Shown one piece after another: positions 1-8,096 of a stretch of 64,000 nucleotides of DNA (the first letter of the stretch is position 1; every line of letters starts with the position of its first letter). The notes under the pieces are model-generated. The model had not been told where the DNA came from. It made no database searches and was given only the letters and a program-made list of their open reading frames with translations. Source of the stretch: Arthrobacter silvisoli (GTDB taxonomy: Bacteria > Actinomycetota > Actinomycetes > Actinomycetales > Micrococcaceae); contig NZ_QRCU01000059.1 in the NCBI RefSeq assembly GCF_003369445.1, positions 62,001 to 126,000 on the forward strand. Direction: 5' to 3'. The translations under genes were made by a program, and so were the position numbers.

Positions 1-140
1 GTGACCGCCAGGATGAGCGCGAACCGCCACCAGCGGCCGCGCATCCCTGCTTCGGAGACCGGACGGCGCTTGCGTCCGTTCGCGGGGAACTGGCCGGCAC
101 CGACCGGGGGTGCCGCGTGGGTGTGCAGGACGGTGCTCAT
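1..140 (-). CDS. Carbohydrate ABC transporter permease (MalG-type), N-terminal fragment
   Basis: Only the first 46 codons are in the window; the rest lies beyond the left edge. The start ATG overlaps the stop of the upstream permease in an ATGA arrangement (positions 137-140), the usual translational coupling between MalF-type and MalG-type inner-membrane subunits of sugar importers. The visible part is a basic, Arg-rich cytoplasmic N-terminus followed by the beginning of a hydrophobic stretch (WWRFALILAV), as expected before membrane segment 1. The role as second permease of the sugar importer is inferred from position; no diagnostic EAA loop is visible in the fragment. Confidence 0.75.
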   Translation of the reverse strand, partial: MSTVLHTHAAPPVGAGQFPANGRKRRPVSEAGMRGRWWRFALILAV

Positions 141-1108
141 TCGACGCTCGACTTTCGGATCTGGCGGTAGAGGAGGGCTGAGACGATCACGAGCGTGATG
201 GTCATGAGGAACGCGACAGCGACGCCGGGCCCGGTCTGGAAGTCCTGGAAGACCTTGCGGTAGGCGTAGACCACCAGCGAGGTGGTGGCGTCGACGGGTC
301 CGCCGCCGGTGAGCAGGTAGATGGTGGGGAAGTCGTTGACGCAGAAGATCGTCATGAGGATCCACGAGATGTAGGTGGAGCGGGCGGTCAGCGGCAGGGT
401 GATGCCGGTGAACTGCTGCCAGCGGCTGGCGCCGTCCATGCTGGCTGCTTCGTAGACGGTGTTGTCCACGGAGGTCAGGGCGCCGGCGCTCATCATCATC
501 ATGAACGGGAAGCTGACCCAGACCTTGAACAGGCACACGGTGATGGCGGCCAGGGTCGGATCGGCCAGGAACAGCGGGGTTTCCAGGCCGAGGGCCGTGA
601 ACACCTTGTTCGTCGGGCTGTCCGGGGAGGCCACGAGCCAGTTCCAGGCGGTGGAGGAGACAACGATCGGCACCACCCAGGGGAGCAGGAGCAGCACCTT
701 GAACAGTCCGCCGGCCGGGATGCGGGTCCTCAGCAGCAGGGCCAGGCCGAGGCCTACGGACCAGGAGCCGAAGACGCCCACGATCGTGAAGACGATGGTG
801 AACTGGACGGCCTTCCAGAACGCTTCAGAGCCCAGGACCGAGGTGAAGTTGTCGACGCCGACGAAGTTGCCGGCGTCGATAAGGGACCCATCGTGGGTGG
901 CCTGGACCCCGGCATAGATCAGCGGGTAGCCGTTGATCAGCAGGAGGAGCAGCACGGAGGGCAGGATCAGCCAGAAATAGGTCCGGCTGGTCTGGCCGTG
1001 CAGCTTGCTCGCGCGGTTCAGGCTTGGACGGCCTGGTGACGGGCGGCCCGAACCGCCGGGGGCCACCCCGCGGCGGGCCCGGGCAAGACCCGAATTTACG
1101 GTAGTCAT
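137..1108 (-). CDS. Carbohydrate ABC transporter permease (MalF-type)
   Basis: Inner-membrane subunit of a sugar importer, 323 aa. After a basic N-terminus a first hydrophobic segment (about residues 44-62) is followed by further membrane segments, and the binding-protein-dependent permease EAA loop is clear (EAASMDGASRWQQFTGITLP), the site that docks on the ATPase. It lies 16 nt downstream of the binding-protein gene and overlaps the next permease by 4 nt, so it is one cistron of an operon starting near 4438. No ABC ATPase gene is visible in this operon, although the left end is cut. The substrate is unknown; the neighbouring dehydrogenases and isomerase suggest a sugar or sugar derivative. 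Confidence 0.93.
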   Translation of the reverse strand: MTTVNSGLARARRGVAPGGSGRPSPGRPSLNRASKLHGQTSRTYFWLILPSVLLLLLINGYPLIYAGVQATHDGSLIDAGNFVGVDNFTSVLGSEAFWKAVQFTIVFTIVGVFGSWSVGLGLALLLRTRIPAGGLFKVLLLLPWVVPIVVSSTAWNWLVASPDSPTNKVFTALGLETPLFLADPTLAAITVCLFKVWVSFPFMMMMSAGALTSVDNTVYEAASMDGASRWQQFTGITLPLTARSTYISWILMTIFCVNDFPTIYLLTGGGPVDATTSLVVYAYRKVFQDFQTGPGVAVAFLMTITLVIVSALLYRQIRKSSVE

Positions 1109-1124
1109 CGCAGTGCCTTCCGCG

Positions 1125-2447
1125 TCAGGACTTCACGACCTGCTTGAGGCCGGATTCAAAGGCCTTCAGCGCGGTCTTGGCATCGCCCTTGCCGGTCAGG
1201 ACAGTCTGGGCGAACTGCGTCAGGGCCTGGCCGCCGTCGAGCACGGCGGTGTTCGCGGTGAGCTTGGTGCTGCGGGACGCGAACGTCTTGGCAATGGGCT
1301 GCCAGTCCTTGACGATCTTGACGTTGTTGGCGTCCGCGGTGAACTCGGGGATCTCGGTGATGGACTTGAAGACGGGCAGGGCGTTCATGAGCTTCTGCTG
1401 CCAGAGGTCCTTGAGCTTGCCGAGGTAGTAGACAAGGAAGGCCTCGGAAGCCTCCTGGTTGGGAGTGTTTTTGTACATCATGATGTTGTTCGGGAACACC
1501 AGGGTGGCCTTGTCGCCGTGCGGACCGGCAATCGGGTCGGCCACAAGGAGGTCGCCGCTGGTGTCGCCGACGCGATTGGTGAGGCCGAAGACGTGGGGGC
1601 CGTACGCTGCCTTGCTCTTGTTTTTCCACTGGGCATCGTGGTTGTCCTGGTTGTAGCTGACCCCGGCCGGGTCGATGATTCCGTTGGAGTAGAGCTCGTA
1701 CATGAACTCGATCGCCTCCACGTTGCGCTCGTTCATGACGTCGACCTGGCCGTTTTCGTCCCAGACGCCGCCGCCGTTGTTGACCATCATCTGGATGACG
1801 GCGTGGTTGCCGAGGAAGTTGCCGGCTCCGGCGCCGGTCATGAAGCCCACCGAGCCGATCTTCTTCAGTGCTTTGCCGGCCTCCAAGAGCCCGTTCCAAT
1901 CCGTGGGGACCGCGACGCCGGCCTTGTCGAACAGGGACTTGCGGTACCAGTTGACGCGCATGTCCAGCTGCCACGGGACGGCGATGTAGCCCTTGTCCGA
2001 CTTGAAGGGGTCAATGACGCCGGGCAGGAAATCGTCGAACTGGCCGTTCTTCCTGAGGGCGTCGATGACCTTGTCCGCGTAGGCGATGGCACCCTGCTGT
2101 TCGAACTGGAACGCCTGGAAACCGCCACCGGTGGAAACCGCGGGGCCGGTCTTGGACGCGATGGCCGAGGAGAAGGTCTGGTAGAAGTTGTTCCACTGGA
2201 TGGTCTGGTAGCTGGCCTTCAGGCTCGATCCGCTGGGTGCATAGCCTTCGGTGATCTTCTTGGCGGCATCGTTGTAGGCCGGCGTGCCCCACGGCATGTC
2301 CCAGAACTTGATGGCGTCACCGCCTCCGGTCTTGGACGCCGAGCCGCCCCCGCAGGCGGCCAGCAGCGGCACCGAGGCGGCCGCGGCGGTCAGGCCGAGG
2401 AAACCGCGACGGGAAAAGGGACGGTTCCGTTCCGTCATTGCATTCAT
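1125..2447 (-). CDS. Extracellular sugar-binding lipoprotein of ABC importer
   Basis: Solute-binding protein of 440 aa, the extracellular receptor for the permeases downstream. The N-terminus combines a twin-arginine-like motif (SRRGFLGL) with a lipobox (LLAAC, Cys32), so it is probably a Tat-exported lipoprotein anchored to the membrane. The mature part has features of the MalE-like family, including NNGGGVWDENGQV and a C-terminal helical region. The ATG at 2447 has an AAGGAG Shine-Dalgarno a few nt upstream; a second in-frame Met is three codons on. It is the third gene of the operon Gfo/Idh, unknown protein, binding protein, permease, permease. The ligand cannot be read from the sequence. 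Confidence 0.92.
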   Translation of the reverse strand: MNAMTERNRPFSRRGFLGLTAAAASVPLLAACGGGSASKTGGGDAIKFWDMPWGTPAYNDAAKKITEGYAPSGSSLKASYQTIQWNNFYQTFSSAIASKTGPAVSTGGGFQAFQFEQQGAIAYADKVIDALRKNGQFDDFLPGVIDPFKSDKGYIAVPWQLDMRVNWYRKSLFDKAGVAVPTDWNGLLEAGKALKKIGSVGFMTGAGAGNFLGNHAVIQMMVNNGGGVWDENGQVDVMNERNVEAIEFMYELYSNGIIDPAGVSYNQDNHDAQWKNKSKAAYGPHVFGLTNRVGDTSGDLLVADPIAGPHGDKATLVFPNNIMMYKNTPNQEASEAFLVYYLGKLKDLWQQKLMNALPVFKSITEIPEFTADANNVKIVKDWQPIAKTFASRSTKLTANTAVLDGGQALTQFAQTVLTGKGDAKTALKAFESGLKQVVKS

Positions 2448-2549
2448 GTTCTTCTCCTTTCGGGACCGATTGCTACAGCGCAGGGTCGGTCCGGCCCGTT
2501 GAGGGCTGTTGGTTGAGGTGATGCGATTCGTGGGGATGGGAGCAGGAGC

Positions 2550-3350
2550 TCAGCCGAGCTGAGCGAGTTGCGCCGTCAGCCGGGCGAACCCGGCAAGATC
2601 GGAAGGCGCGGTACCGGCGTCGAGGTGTTCCTTGAGCCGGCGCCACGTGGCGCGGTGTGCAGATTCGTACAGTGTCGGCAAGAGGATCTCGCCCTGCGGG
2701 CCGGTGACCTTGACCGTTGCCGGCCACGCTGCCAAGGGTTCGGGAAGCGCGACGCTGACCCCGCCGTCGTCGGTCAACATGCTGATGCTGACGCCGGCGG
2801 GACGTGCCCTGCTCAGGACGCCCTGCAGCGCCACCGGCGCACCGTTGGCGAGCCGCCCGGACACCGTGTAGCCGTGCGTCCCGCTGGACACGACACGAAG
2901 GTTTTCCAGACTCCCGGTCAAGCGCACGACGGCGGCAAGGTGCTCGGCGAGCAACTCACCGGAGCCTGTGCCCGCCGGAGCCGTGGCGACTGAGTCGAGC
3001 AGGGCGGCACGTCCGGCCATGGTGCGGACTGCGTCCTCGGCGCCTGCGACGGCCGGGTGGGAGGCCCAGCGCTCGTCGAGGACGATGGCGCTGCCGCTGG
3101 CTTCCACAGCCTCCAGGAGGTTACCGACGCTTTCCGCTGCCGGGTTCACCACGACGATGCCGCGGGCGCCGCCGTCGATCGCCTTGACCGCCTCCTGCGG
3201 CCAGCCCGGCAGTCCCGCGATGACGCGGACGACGGCTGCGGACCCGGCCTCTGCTGGGCCGAACGACGCAGGAAGGGACGCGACGGCCAAGTCGACAGCC
3301 CCCGCTTCCCGGGCTTCCGGCGTCGCGTGGATGGTGTACTGCGGGCTCAT
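2550..3350 (-). CDS. Conserved protein of unknown function in sugar operon
   Basis: A 266-residue Ala/Gly/Val-rich soluble protein that I do not recognise. No signal peptide or membrane segment is visible. Its first half has alternating hydrophobic strands and helices (for example ARGIVVVNPAAESVGNLLEA), which would suit a Rossmann-like or Gfo/Idh-type N-terminal half, but no GxGxxG motif is present. The second half (residues about 150-240) looks beta-rich. Its start overlaps the stop of the preceding Gfo/Idh dehydrogenase by 4 nt, so the two are probably co-translated and may act together. It may be an accessory or degenerate partner subunit of the dehydrogenase; that is inference only. Confidence 0.8.
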   Translation of the reverse strand: MSPQYTIHATPEAREAGAVDLAVASLPASFGPAEAGSAAVVRVIAGLPGWPQEAVKAIDGGARGIVVVNPAAESVGNLLEAVEASGSAIVLDERWASHPAVAGAEDAVRTMAGRAALLDSVATAPAGTGSGELLAEHLAAVVRLTGSLENLRVVSSGTHGYTVSGRLANGAPVALQGVLSRARPAGVSISMLTDDGGVSVALPEPLAAWPATVKVTGPQGEILLPTLYESAHRATWRRLKEHLDAGTAPSDLAGFARLTAQLAQLG

Positions 3351-4438
3351 GCGTGAGCTCCTTCGCGGGCGGCCTGCTGGAGGTTTTGATCCGCGTAACG
3401 GCAGGCCACGGTGGCTTCGGCGATGTCCAGTGCAAACGTGAGGTCGTCAATCAGGGTCTGCGCCGAGGGCGGCTGCTTGGTTCCTGTTGCGAGGGCGGCC
3501 ACTTCCCGCCACTCGCCCTCGTAGCCGTTGTGGGCGAACGGGCCGTGCACAGTTGTTTCTCCGGCGCGGCTGAAAGTCGCGGTGGCCGAACCTGCCTGGA
3601 CGTAGGAAGGTGTGAAGTCGATCCGGAGCGCGGCGTCGTCGGAGAAGGCTTCGAAGCTCCATTCCGGCTTCCACGTGTTGTTCATGGCCGCCCGCAACTC
3701 GATGGTCCGCGTTGGCGTGCGGAGCGAAATGACGTAGCCGAACGGGCGGACGATGCGGGCCTCAAGCACTTCCACCTCGGCGAAGTCCGGGGTGAAGCGG
3801 CGGACCAGGGGAAGGTCATGGATGGCCAGCCCCATGATGCCCCCGCGCAGCATGGCCATGATGACCTCGGCGTCCGAGTAGTCGGGAGTGCCGGCGGCCG
3901 GGCGGGTGATGATCTCCGTGGCGAAGTCCTCGAAGCGGGCATTGGGCGGCAGGACAATGGAGGAGCGGATGGTGTGTGCGGTTTCGGGGAGCTCGCCCCA
4001 GTTGGCAACGGCAGCCAACCAGCCCGGATCGAAGGTGTGCATGGCGCCGACGATGATCGGCACGCCCGTTTCCCGGCTGACCGCCGAGATCTGCGCGGCT
4101 TCATCCGCGTTCCAGGCGAACGGCTTTTCGCAGAGCACGGCCTTCTTGCCGGCCCGGCACGCGGCGATGACCTGTTCCGCGTGGAACTGGTGCGGGCTGC
4201 AGATGGCGACAACGTCAACCTCGGGGTCTCCCAGGAGTGCTTCGATGCTGGTGCTGTAGGTGGCGCCGACGCGAGCGGCGACGGACCCAGCCACGGCGGC
4301 GTCGACGTCCATGATGTGGCGGACGGTCAGGAGATCGCCGAGGCGGGCGAGTGATGGCAGGTGGATTGCCTGGGTAACGGGGCCGGCGCCGAGAATGCCG
4401 ACTCCGAGGGTTCCTTCTGCAGCGTGGTTGGCGGTCAA
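3347..4438 (-). CDS. Gfo/Idh/MocA family oxidoreductase
   Basis: NAD(P)-dependent sugar dehydrogenase family, 363 aa from the chosen start. The N-terminal Rossmann motif GVGILGAGPVTQ and the family signature Lys in LCEKPFAWN are present, and DLPLVRRF lies where the catalytic Asp/His region is expected. I chose the TTG at 4438 because a perfect AGGAGG (4445-4450) sits 6 nt upstream; an in-frame TTG seven codons earlier would place this motif inside the gene. It is the first gene of the ABC importer operon, and a palindrome upstream (4544-4557) may be its operator. It probably oxidises or reduces the imported sugar; the substrate is unknown. Confidence 0.88.
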   Translation of the reverse strand: MTANHAAEGTLGVGILGAGPVTQAIHLPSLARLGDLLTVRHIMDVDAAVAGSVAARVGATYSTSIEALLGDPEVDVVAICSPHQFHAEQVIAACRAGKKAVLCEKPFAWNADEAAQISAVSRETGVPIIVGAMHTFDPGWLAAVANWGELPETAHTIRSSIVLPPNARFEDFATEIITRPAAGTPDYSDAEVIMAMLRGGIMGLAIHDLPLVRRFTPDFAEVEVLEARIVRPFGYVISLRTPTRTIELRAAMNNTWKPEWSFEAFSDDAALRIDFTPSYVQAGSATATFSRAGETTVHGPFAHNGYEGEWREVAALATGTKQPPSAQTLIDDLTFALDIAEATVACRYADQNLQQAAREGAHA

Positions 4439-4543
4439 GCTCCACCTCCTTGTGTGCAAAATCTATGCGCTTCAATCGCCGGGCAGTACTAATCAAAGCG
4501 TGTAGATGTGATCTTGGCAACACCTTTCGTCAAGAAAGTGGCA

Positions 4544-4557
4544 AAAGTTTGAACTTT
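4544..4557. promoter_or_regulatory. Putative operator palindrome AAAGTT-TG-AACTTT
   Basis: The AT-rich palindrome AAAGTTTGAACTTT lies about 105 nt upstream of the dehydrogenase start, in an otherwise GC-rich gap of 300 nt. The 10-mer CAAAAGTTTG (4542-4551) is repeated at 9352-9361, upstream of the second dehydrogenase operon. A LacI- or ROK-type regulator site shared by both operons is inferred. Confidence 0.5.
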
Positions 4558-4625
4558 GCTGTCATTAATCGCCGGGGCTACGGCTAGCCCTGGTGAAGGC
4601 CCGTGGTGGTCCCCGGGCCGTGGGA

Positions 4626-4667
4626 GAGCTGCGGGGTCGGTGGAGCGTTCCCGCGACCCCGCAGCTC
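4626..4667 (-). terminator. Stem-loop downstream of LacI gene
   Basis: Perfect 14-bp inverted repeat (4626-4639 and 4654-4667, GAGCTGCGGGGTCG with its complement) with a 14-nt loop, about 70 nt past the stop of the LacI gene. There is no clear T-run, so it may be a Rho-assisted terminator or a transcript-stabilising hairpin between the regulator and the downstream operon. Confidence 0.5.
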
Positions 4668-4738
4668 TTCGGCGAGTTCAGCGGGAACTTCCGGCCACCG
4701 CAGGACGAGCCTTACTCTCGCGTGAGGCGGCGTGGGTG

Positions 4739-5815
4739 CTATGCGGCGCGGCAGCCGCAGCTCTCGCGGATCATCAGCTTGACGGGCAACTGCCGCTTGA
4801 CCGGCTCCTTGCCCGGCACGGCCACCTGGTCGATCAGGATCGAGGCGCCGGTGCGGCCCAGCTCCACGAGCGGCTGGCGGACCGTGGTCAGGGCGGGGCG
4901 GTTCACAAGGCCGGCCACCAGTCCGTCGAAACCGGTGACGGCGATCTGCCCGGGCACGCTGATGCCCGCCGCTGCCAAGGCGTCCATGTAGGCCAGGGCT
5001 TCTTCGTCGGTGGAGCAGGCCAGTGCCTGGGGGAGCGTTCCCTCGGACACCATGCCGGCCACGGTGTCCCGGGCGAAGGCGGCGAGCTGGCCGGGAGGAG
5101 CGGTGTCCACGGTGCGGAGGGCGAGCCCGGCGGCCTTCATGGCGCGCGAATACCCGCTGAAGCGGTGCTCCTTGTCCGGGAAACCGAGGGGGCCCACAAA
5201 GGCGATGTCCGTCAGCCCATGCACGCCGATGAGGTGTTCGGTGAGCGATGCCAGGCCGCCCTCGTTGTCCACCGAGACGCCGTGCAGGCCGTTGTTGTTG
5301 ATCGGGATGGACAGTTCCACCACGGGGATGCGCTTGGAGATCCGGAGGAGGATGTCGTCCGGCAGGGTGTTGGGGAAGACGGCGAGGCCGTCCACGCGCC
5401 CCGCGATCCCGGCAATGTCCGCCTCGCTGGACGTGGACTTGGTGTCGCCGACCATCAAGACGTAGCCGCGGCGCCAGCATTCCATCTCCACCCCGCGCTG
5501 GACCTCGTCGTGGTACAGCGGGAACATCCGGAAGTCCTCGTTGGCCTCGTCGCCGAAGGGCGTATCCGCGTCCGCCGTCACGCCACTGTTCCGGGCGTAG
5601 TAATCGAAAGAGAACAGGCCGATGGCGCCGGTCTTGCCACGGGCAAGTCCGCGGGCGCTCGCGCTGGGAAGATAGCCAAGCGCCCGTGCCGCGTCCTCCA
5701 CGGCTTCCCGGGTGGACGGCCGGACCTTGTGCGGCTGGCTGAAGGTGAAGGACACCGTGGCAATGGAAACGCCTGCCCGTGCGGCAACGTCATAGACCGT
5801 GGGGCGCTTGGCCAC
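4739..5815 (-). CDS. LacI-family transcriptional regulator (copy A)
   Basis: A 358-aa LacI-type repressor with an N-terminal helix-turn-helix (VYDVAARAGVSIATVSFTF, residues about 6-24), a hinge region, and a periplasmic-binding-like effector domain containing the conserved AVTGFDGL segment. It starts at GTG 5815, with GGAGG 7 nt upstream. It is a close paralogue of the adjacent upstream LacI gene: both share the recognition helix core VSIATVSFTF, the segment FPLYHDEVQRGVEMEC and a Cys-containing tail (ESCGC). It probably binds the same operator and controls the flanking sugar genes. The C-terminal SCGC could be redox- or metal-sensitive, but this is unproven. Confidence 0.93.
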   Translation of the reverse strand: MAKRPTVYDVAARAGVSIATVSFTFSQPHKVRPSTREAVEDAARALGYLPSASARGLARGKTGAIGLFSFDYYARNSGVTADADTPFGDEANEDFRMFPLYHDEVQRGVEMECWRRGYVLMVGDTKSTSSEADIAGIAGRVDGLAVFPNTLPDDILLRISKRIPVVELSIPINNNGLHGVSVDNEGGLASLTEHLIGVHGLTDIAFVGPLGFPDKEHRFSGYSRAMKAAGLALRTVDTAPPGQLAAFARDTVAGMVSEGTLPQALACSTDEEALAYMDALAAAGISVPGQIAVTGFDGLVAGLVNRPALTTVRQPLVELGRTGASILIDQVAVPGKEPVKRQLPVKLMIRESCGCRAA

Positions 5816-5876
5816 GAATGTTCCTCCCGATGAAAACCCTAGGTTCCAAGCATTCCACGAATGGCGGAGGATGCGC

Positions 5877-7004
5877 CTAGCCGCAGCCGCAGCTTTCGCT
5901 CAGCACAAGTTCAACGGGCAACTCCCGGGAGACTGTTTCCCCGCCCCGGTTCGAGATCTGGTCGATGAGGATCTCGGCAGCGGCCCGGCCCAAGGCGATC
6001 ATGGGCTGGCGGACCGTGGTCAGGGCGGGCCGGCTCATGCGGCCCGCCGCGAGGCCGTCGAAGCCCGTGACGGCCACATCCTCCGGAACCGACAGGCCGG
6101 CCCGTTTCAGTGCGTCGACTAACAAGAGGGCTTCGGCGTCATTCGAGCAGACAAAGGCGTCCGGCAGGCTTCCGGCGTCCTGGAGCCACCGGATTGCTTC
6201 GTCGCTTTCGCGGGCGGGGTCGGGAAGGGGGTCCTTCAGCCTGCCCTCGGGATCCCGGCCGGGTGCGGCGAGGGATTCCGCTTTCAGGCCGGCCTCCTGC
6301 ATGGCCTCTGAGTACCCGGAGAAACGGTGCTCCCGGTCCGGCGAGCCGGCGGGGCCGACGAAAGTGATGGACGTGTGCCCGTGGTGGCGGATCAGATGGC
6401 GGGTGAGTTCCCGCGTGCCGAACGCGTTCTCGACAAAGACGCAGTGCTGTCCTGTTTCCATGGCGGGAACGGCGAGTTCCACGACGGGGATCCGCGACGC
6501 GATCCGCTTGAGGATTTCCGTGCTGAAGGTATTGGGAAAAACGGCGAGCCCATCCACCCGGCCGGCGATCTCGTTGATGTCGGCCTCGGATGCTTTGCCC
6601 CGCCCTTCGCCGATCATCAGCACATAACCGCGACGGCGGCACTCCATTTCCACGCCGCGCTGCACCTCGTCGTGGTAGAGCGGAAACAAGCGGAAGTCTT
6701 CGTTGGACTTGTCGGAAAAGACGCCTTCGGCCAGGAGGGCGCTGTCATCCTGGCGCAGGCTGGCGGCACCGGTTCCGGCACGTCCGAAGTAATCGTAGGA
6801 ATAGAGCCCGATGGCACCGGTCCGTCCGCTGGCAAGGCCGCGGGCATTGGCGCTTGGCACGTAGCCAAGGTCGCGGGCCGCTGCCGTCACAAGCGTGCGC
6901 GTTGCCTCGCTCACCCGGTGCGGCTGGCGGAAGGTGAATGACACCGTAGCGATCGACACGGACGCGCGCCGTGCGACGTCGTAGATGGTCGGGCGCTTGG
7001 CCAC
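5877..7004 (-). CDS. LacI-family transcriptional regulator (copy B)
   Basis: Paralogue of the next LacI gene, 375 aa from GTG 7004; the start is fixed by homology (MAKRPTIYDVARRASVS) and by GGAAGGA upstream. The open frame extends further 5-prime but that part is non-coding in character. HTH at residues about 6-24; ligand domain with AVTGFDGLAAGRMSRPALT; tail ESCGCG. Relative to copy A it has a short insertion near residues 80-100 and a linker rich in Pro/Asp/Arg near residues 250-275. The leaders of the two genes are also alike (AGGGTT-TCATCGGGA before each start), so the pair arose by tandem duplication including the leader. It lies 61 nt upstream of copy A. Confidence 0.93.
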   Translation of the reverse strand: MAKRPTIYDVARRASVSIATVSFTFRQPHRVSEATRTLVTAAARDLGYVPSANARGLASGRTGAIGLYSYDYFGRAGTGAASLRQDDSALLAEGVFSDKSNEDFRLFPLYHDEVQRGVEMECRRRGYVLMIGEGRGKASEADINEIAGRVDGLAVFPNTFSTEILKRIASRIPVVELAVPAMETGQHCVFVENAFGTRELTRHLIRHHGHTSITFVGPAGSPDREHRFSGYSEAMQEAGLKAESLAAPGRDPEGRLKDPLPDPARESDEAIRWLQDAGSLPDAFVCSNDAEALLLVDALKRAGLSVPEDVAVTGFDGLAAGRMSRPALTTVRQPMIALGRAAAEILIDQISNRGGETVSRELPVELVLSESCGCG

Positions 7005-7099
7005 GAATACGTCCTTCCCGATGACAACCCTGCGGCCCAAGCATCCCATGCACCCGGGACGGAGCTGCAAAATAATGGCAGGCGCGTCCCGGGCAGGTG

Positions 7100-8095
7100 C
7101 TACTGCTGGAACGCGGCGTCGAAGCTGGTCTGCGAGGCCGGGAAGTCGAACTTCTTCAAGGCGGCCAGGGCTTCGGGGGCACCGTGGAGGCGGTCCATGC
7201 CGGCGTCTTCCCACTCGATGGAGATGGGGCCGTTGTAGCCGATGGCGGTGAGGGCGCGGAAGGAGGCTTCCCAAGGCACGTCGCCGCGGCCCGCGGAGAC
7301 GAAGTCCCAGCCCCGGCGCGGATCGCCCCAGGCAAGGTGCGAACCCATGACCGTGTTGCGGCCCGTGGGGCGCAGCTTCGTGTCCTTGCAGTCCACGTGG
7401 TAGATGCGGTCCTTGAAATCCCAGATGAAGGAGACGGGATCGACGCCCTGCCACATCATGTGCGAGGGGTCCCAGTTCAGGCCGAAAGCCTCGCGGTGGC
7501 CGATGGCTTCGAGGGTGCGCACGGTGGTCCAGTAGTCGTAGGCGATTTCGGACGGATGGACCTCATGGGCGAAGCGAACACCGCATTCATCGAAGACGTC
7601 CAGGATGGGGTTCCAGCGGTCGGCGAAGTCCTGGTATCCGGCGTCGATCACCTTTTCCGGGACGGGTGGGAACATGGCCACGTACTGCCAGATCGAGGAG
7701 CCGGTGAAGCCGACAACGGTGTCCACGCCGAGCGCCTTGGCGAGCCGGGCGGTGTGCTTCATTTCCTCCGCGGCGCGCTGGCGCACGCCTTCGGGATCGC
7801 CGTCGCCCCATACCTTGGGCCCGACGATCGCCTGGTGGCGGAAGTCGATGGGGTCATCGCAGACGGCCTGGCCCTTGAGATGGTTGGAGATGGCCCAGAC
7901 CTTGAGGTTGTACTTCTCCAGCAGTTCCAGCTTGGACTCGACGTAGCCGGGTTCGTCCCAGCGCCAGGCGTCCAGGTGGTCCCCGGAGACGGCGATTTCC
8001 AGGCCGTCGTAGCCCCAGCCGGAGGCGAGCTTGACGACTTCTTCGAGGGGCAGGTCGGCCCACTGGCCGGTGAAGAGGGTGTACGGACGGGGCAT
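7100..8095 (-). CDS. Sugar phosphate isomerase/epimerase family (TIM barrel)
   Basis: A 331-aa xylose-isomerase-like TIM barrel. The likely metal ligands are visible in order: Glu in FAHEVHPSE, Asp/His in NWDPSHMMW, His in YHVDCKD and Glu in SIEWEDAG. Members act as epimerases, isomerases or lyases on free or 3-keto sugars. Its ATG comes 1 nt after the stop of the upstream Gfo/Idh dehydrogenase, so the two form a tightly coupled pair. That pairing is typical of pathways in which a sugar is oxidised to a keto form and then isomerised or cleaved. Substrate unknown. Confidence 0.9.
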   Translation of the reverse strand: MPRPYTLFTGQWADLPLEEVVKLASGWGYDGLEIAVSGDHLDAWRWDEPGYVESKLELLEKYNLKVWAISNHLKGQAVCDDPIDFRHQAIVGPKVWGDGDPEGVRQRAAEEMKHTARLAKALGVDTVVGFTGSSIWQYVAMFPPVPEKVIDAGYQDFADRWNPILDVFDECGVRFAHEVHPSEIAYDYWTTVRTLEAIGHREAFGLNWDPSHMMWQGVDPVSFIWDFKDRIYHVDCKDTKLRPTGRNTVMGSHLAWGDPRRGWDFVSAGRGDVPWEASFRALTAIGYNGPISIEWEDAGMDRLHGAPEALAALKKFDFPASQTSFDAAFQQ

Positions 8096-8096
8096 G

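Noticed and set aside
7005..7454. N-terminal extension of LacI copy B by 150 residues
   Set aside because: The extension overlaps the isomerase gene; the paralogue and the GGAAGGA motif place the start at 7004.
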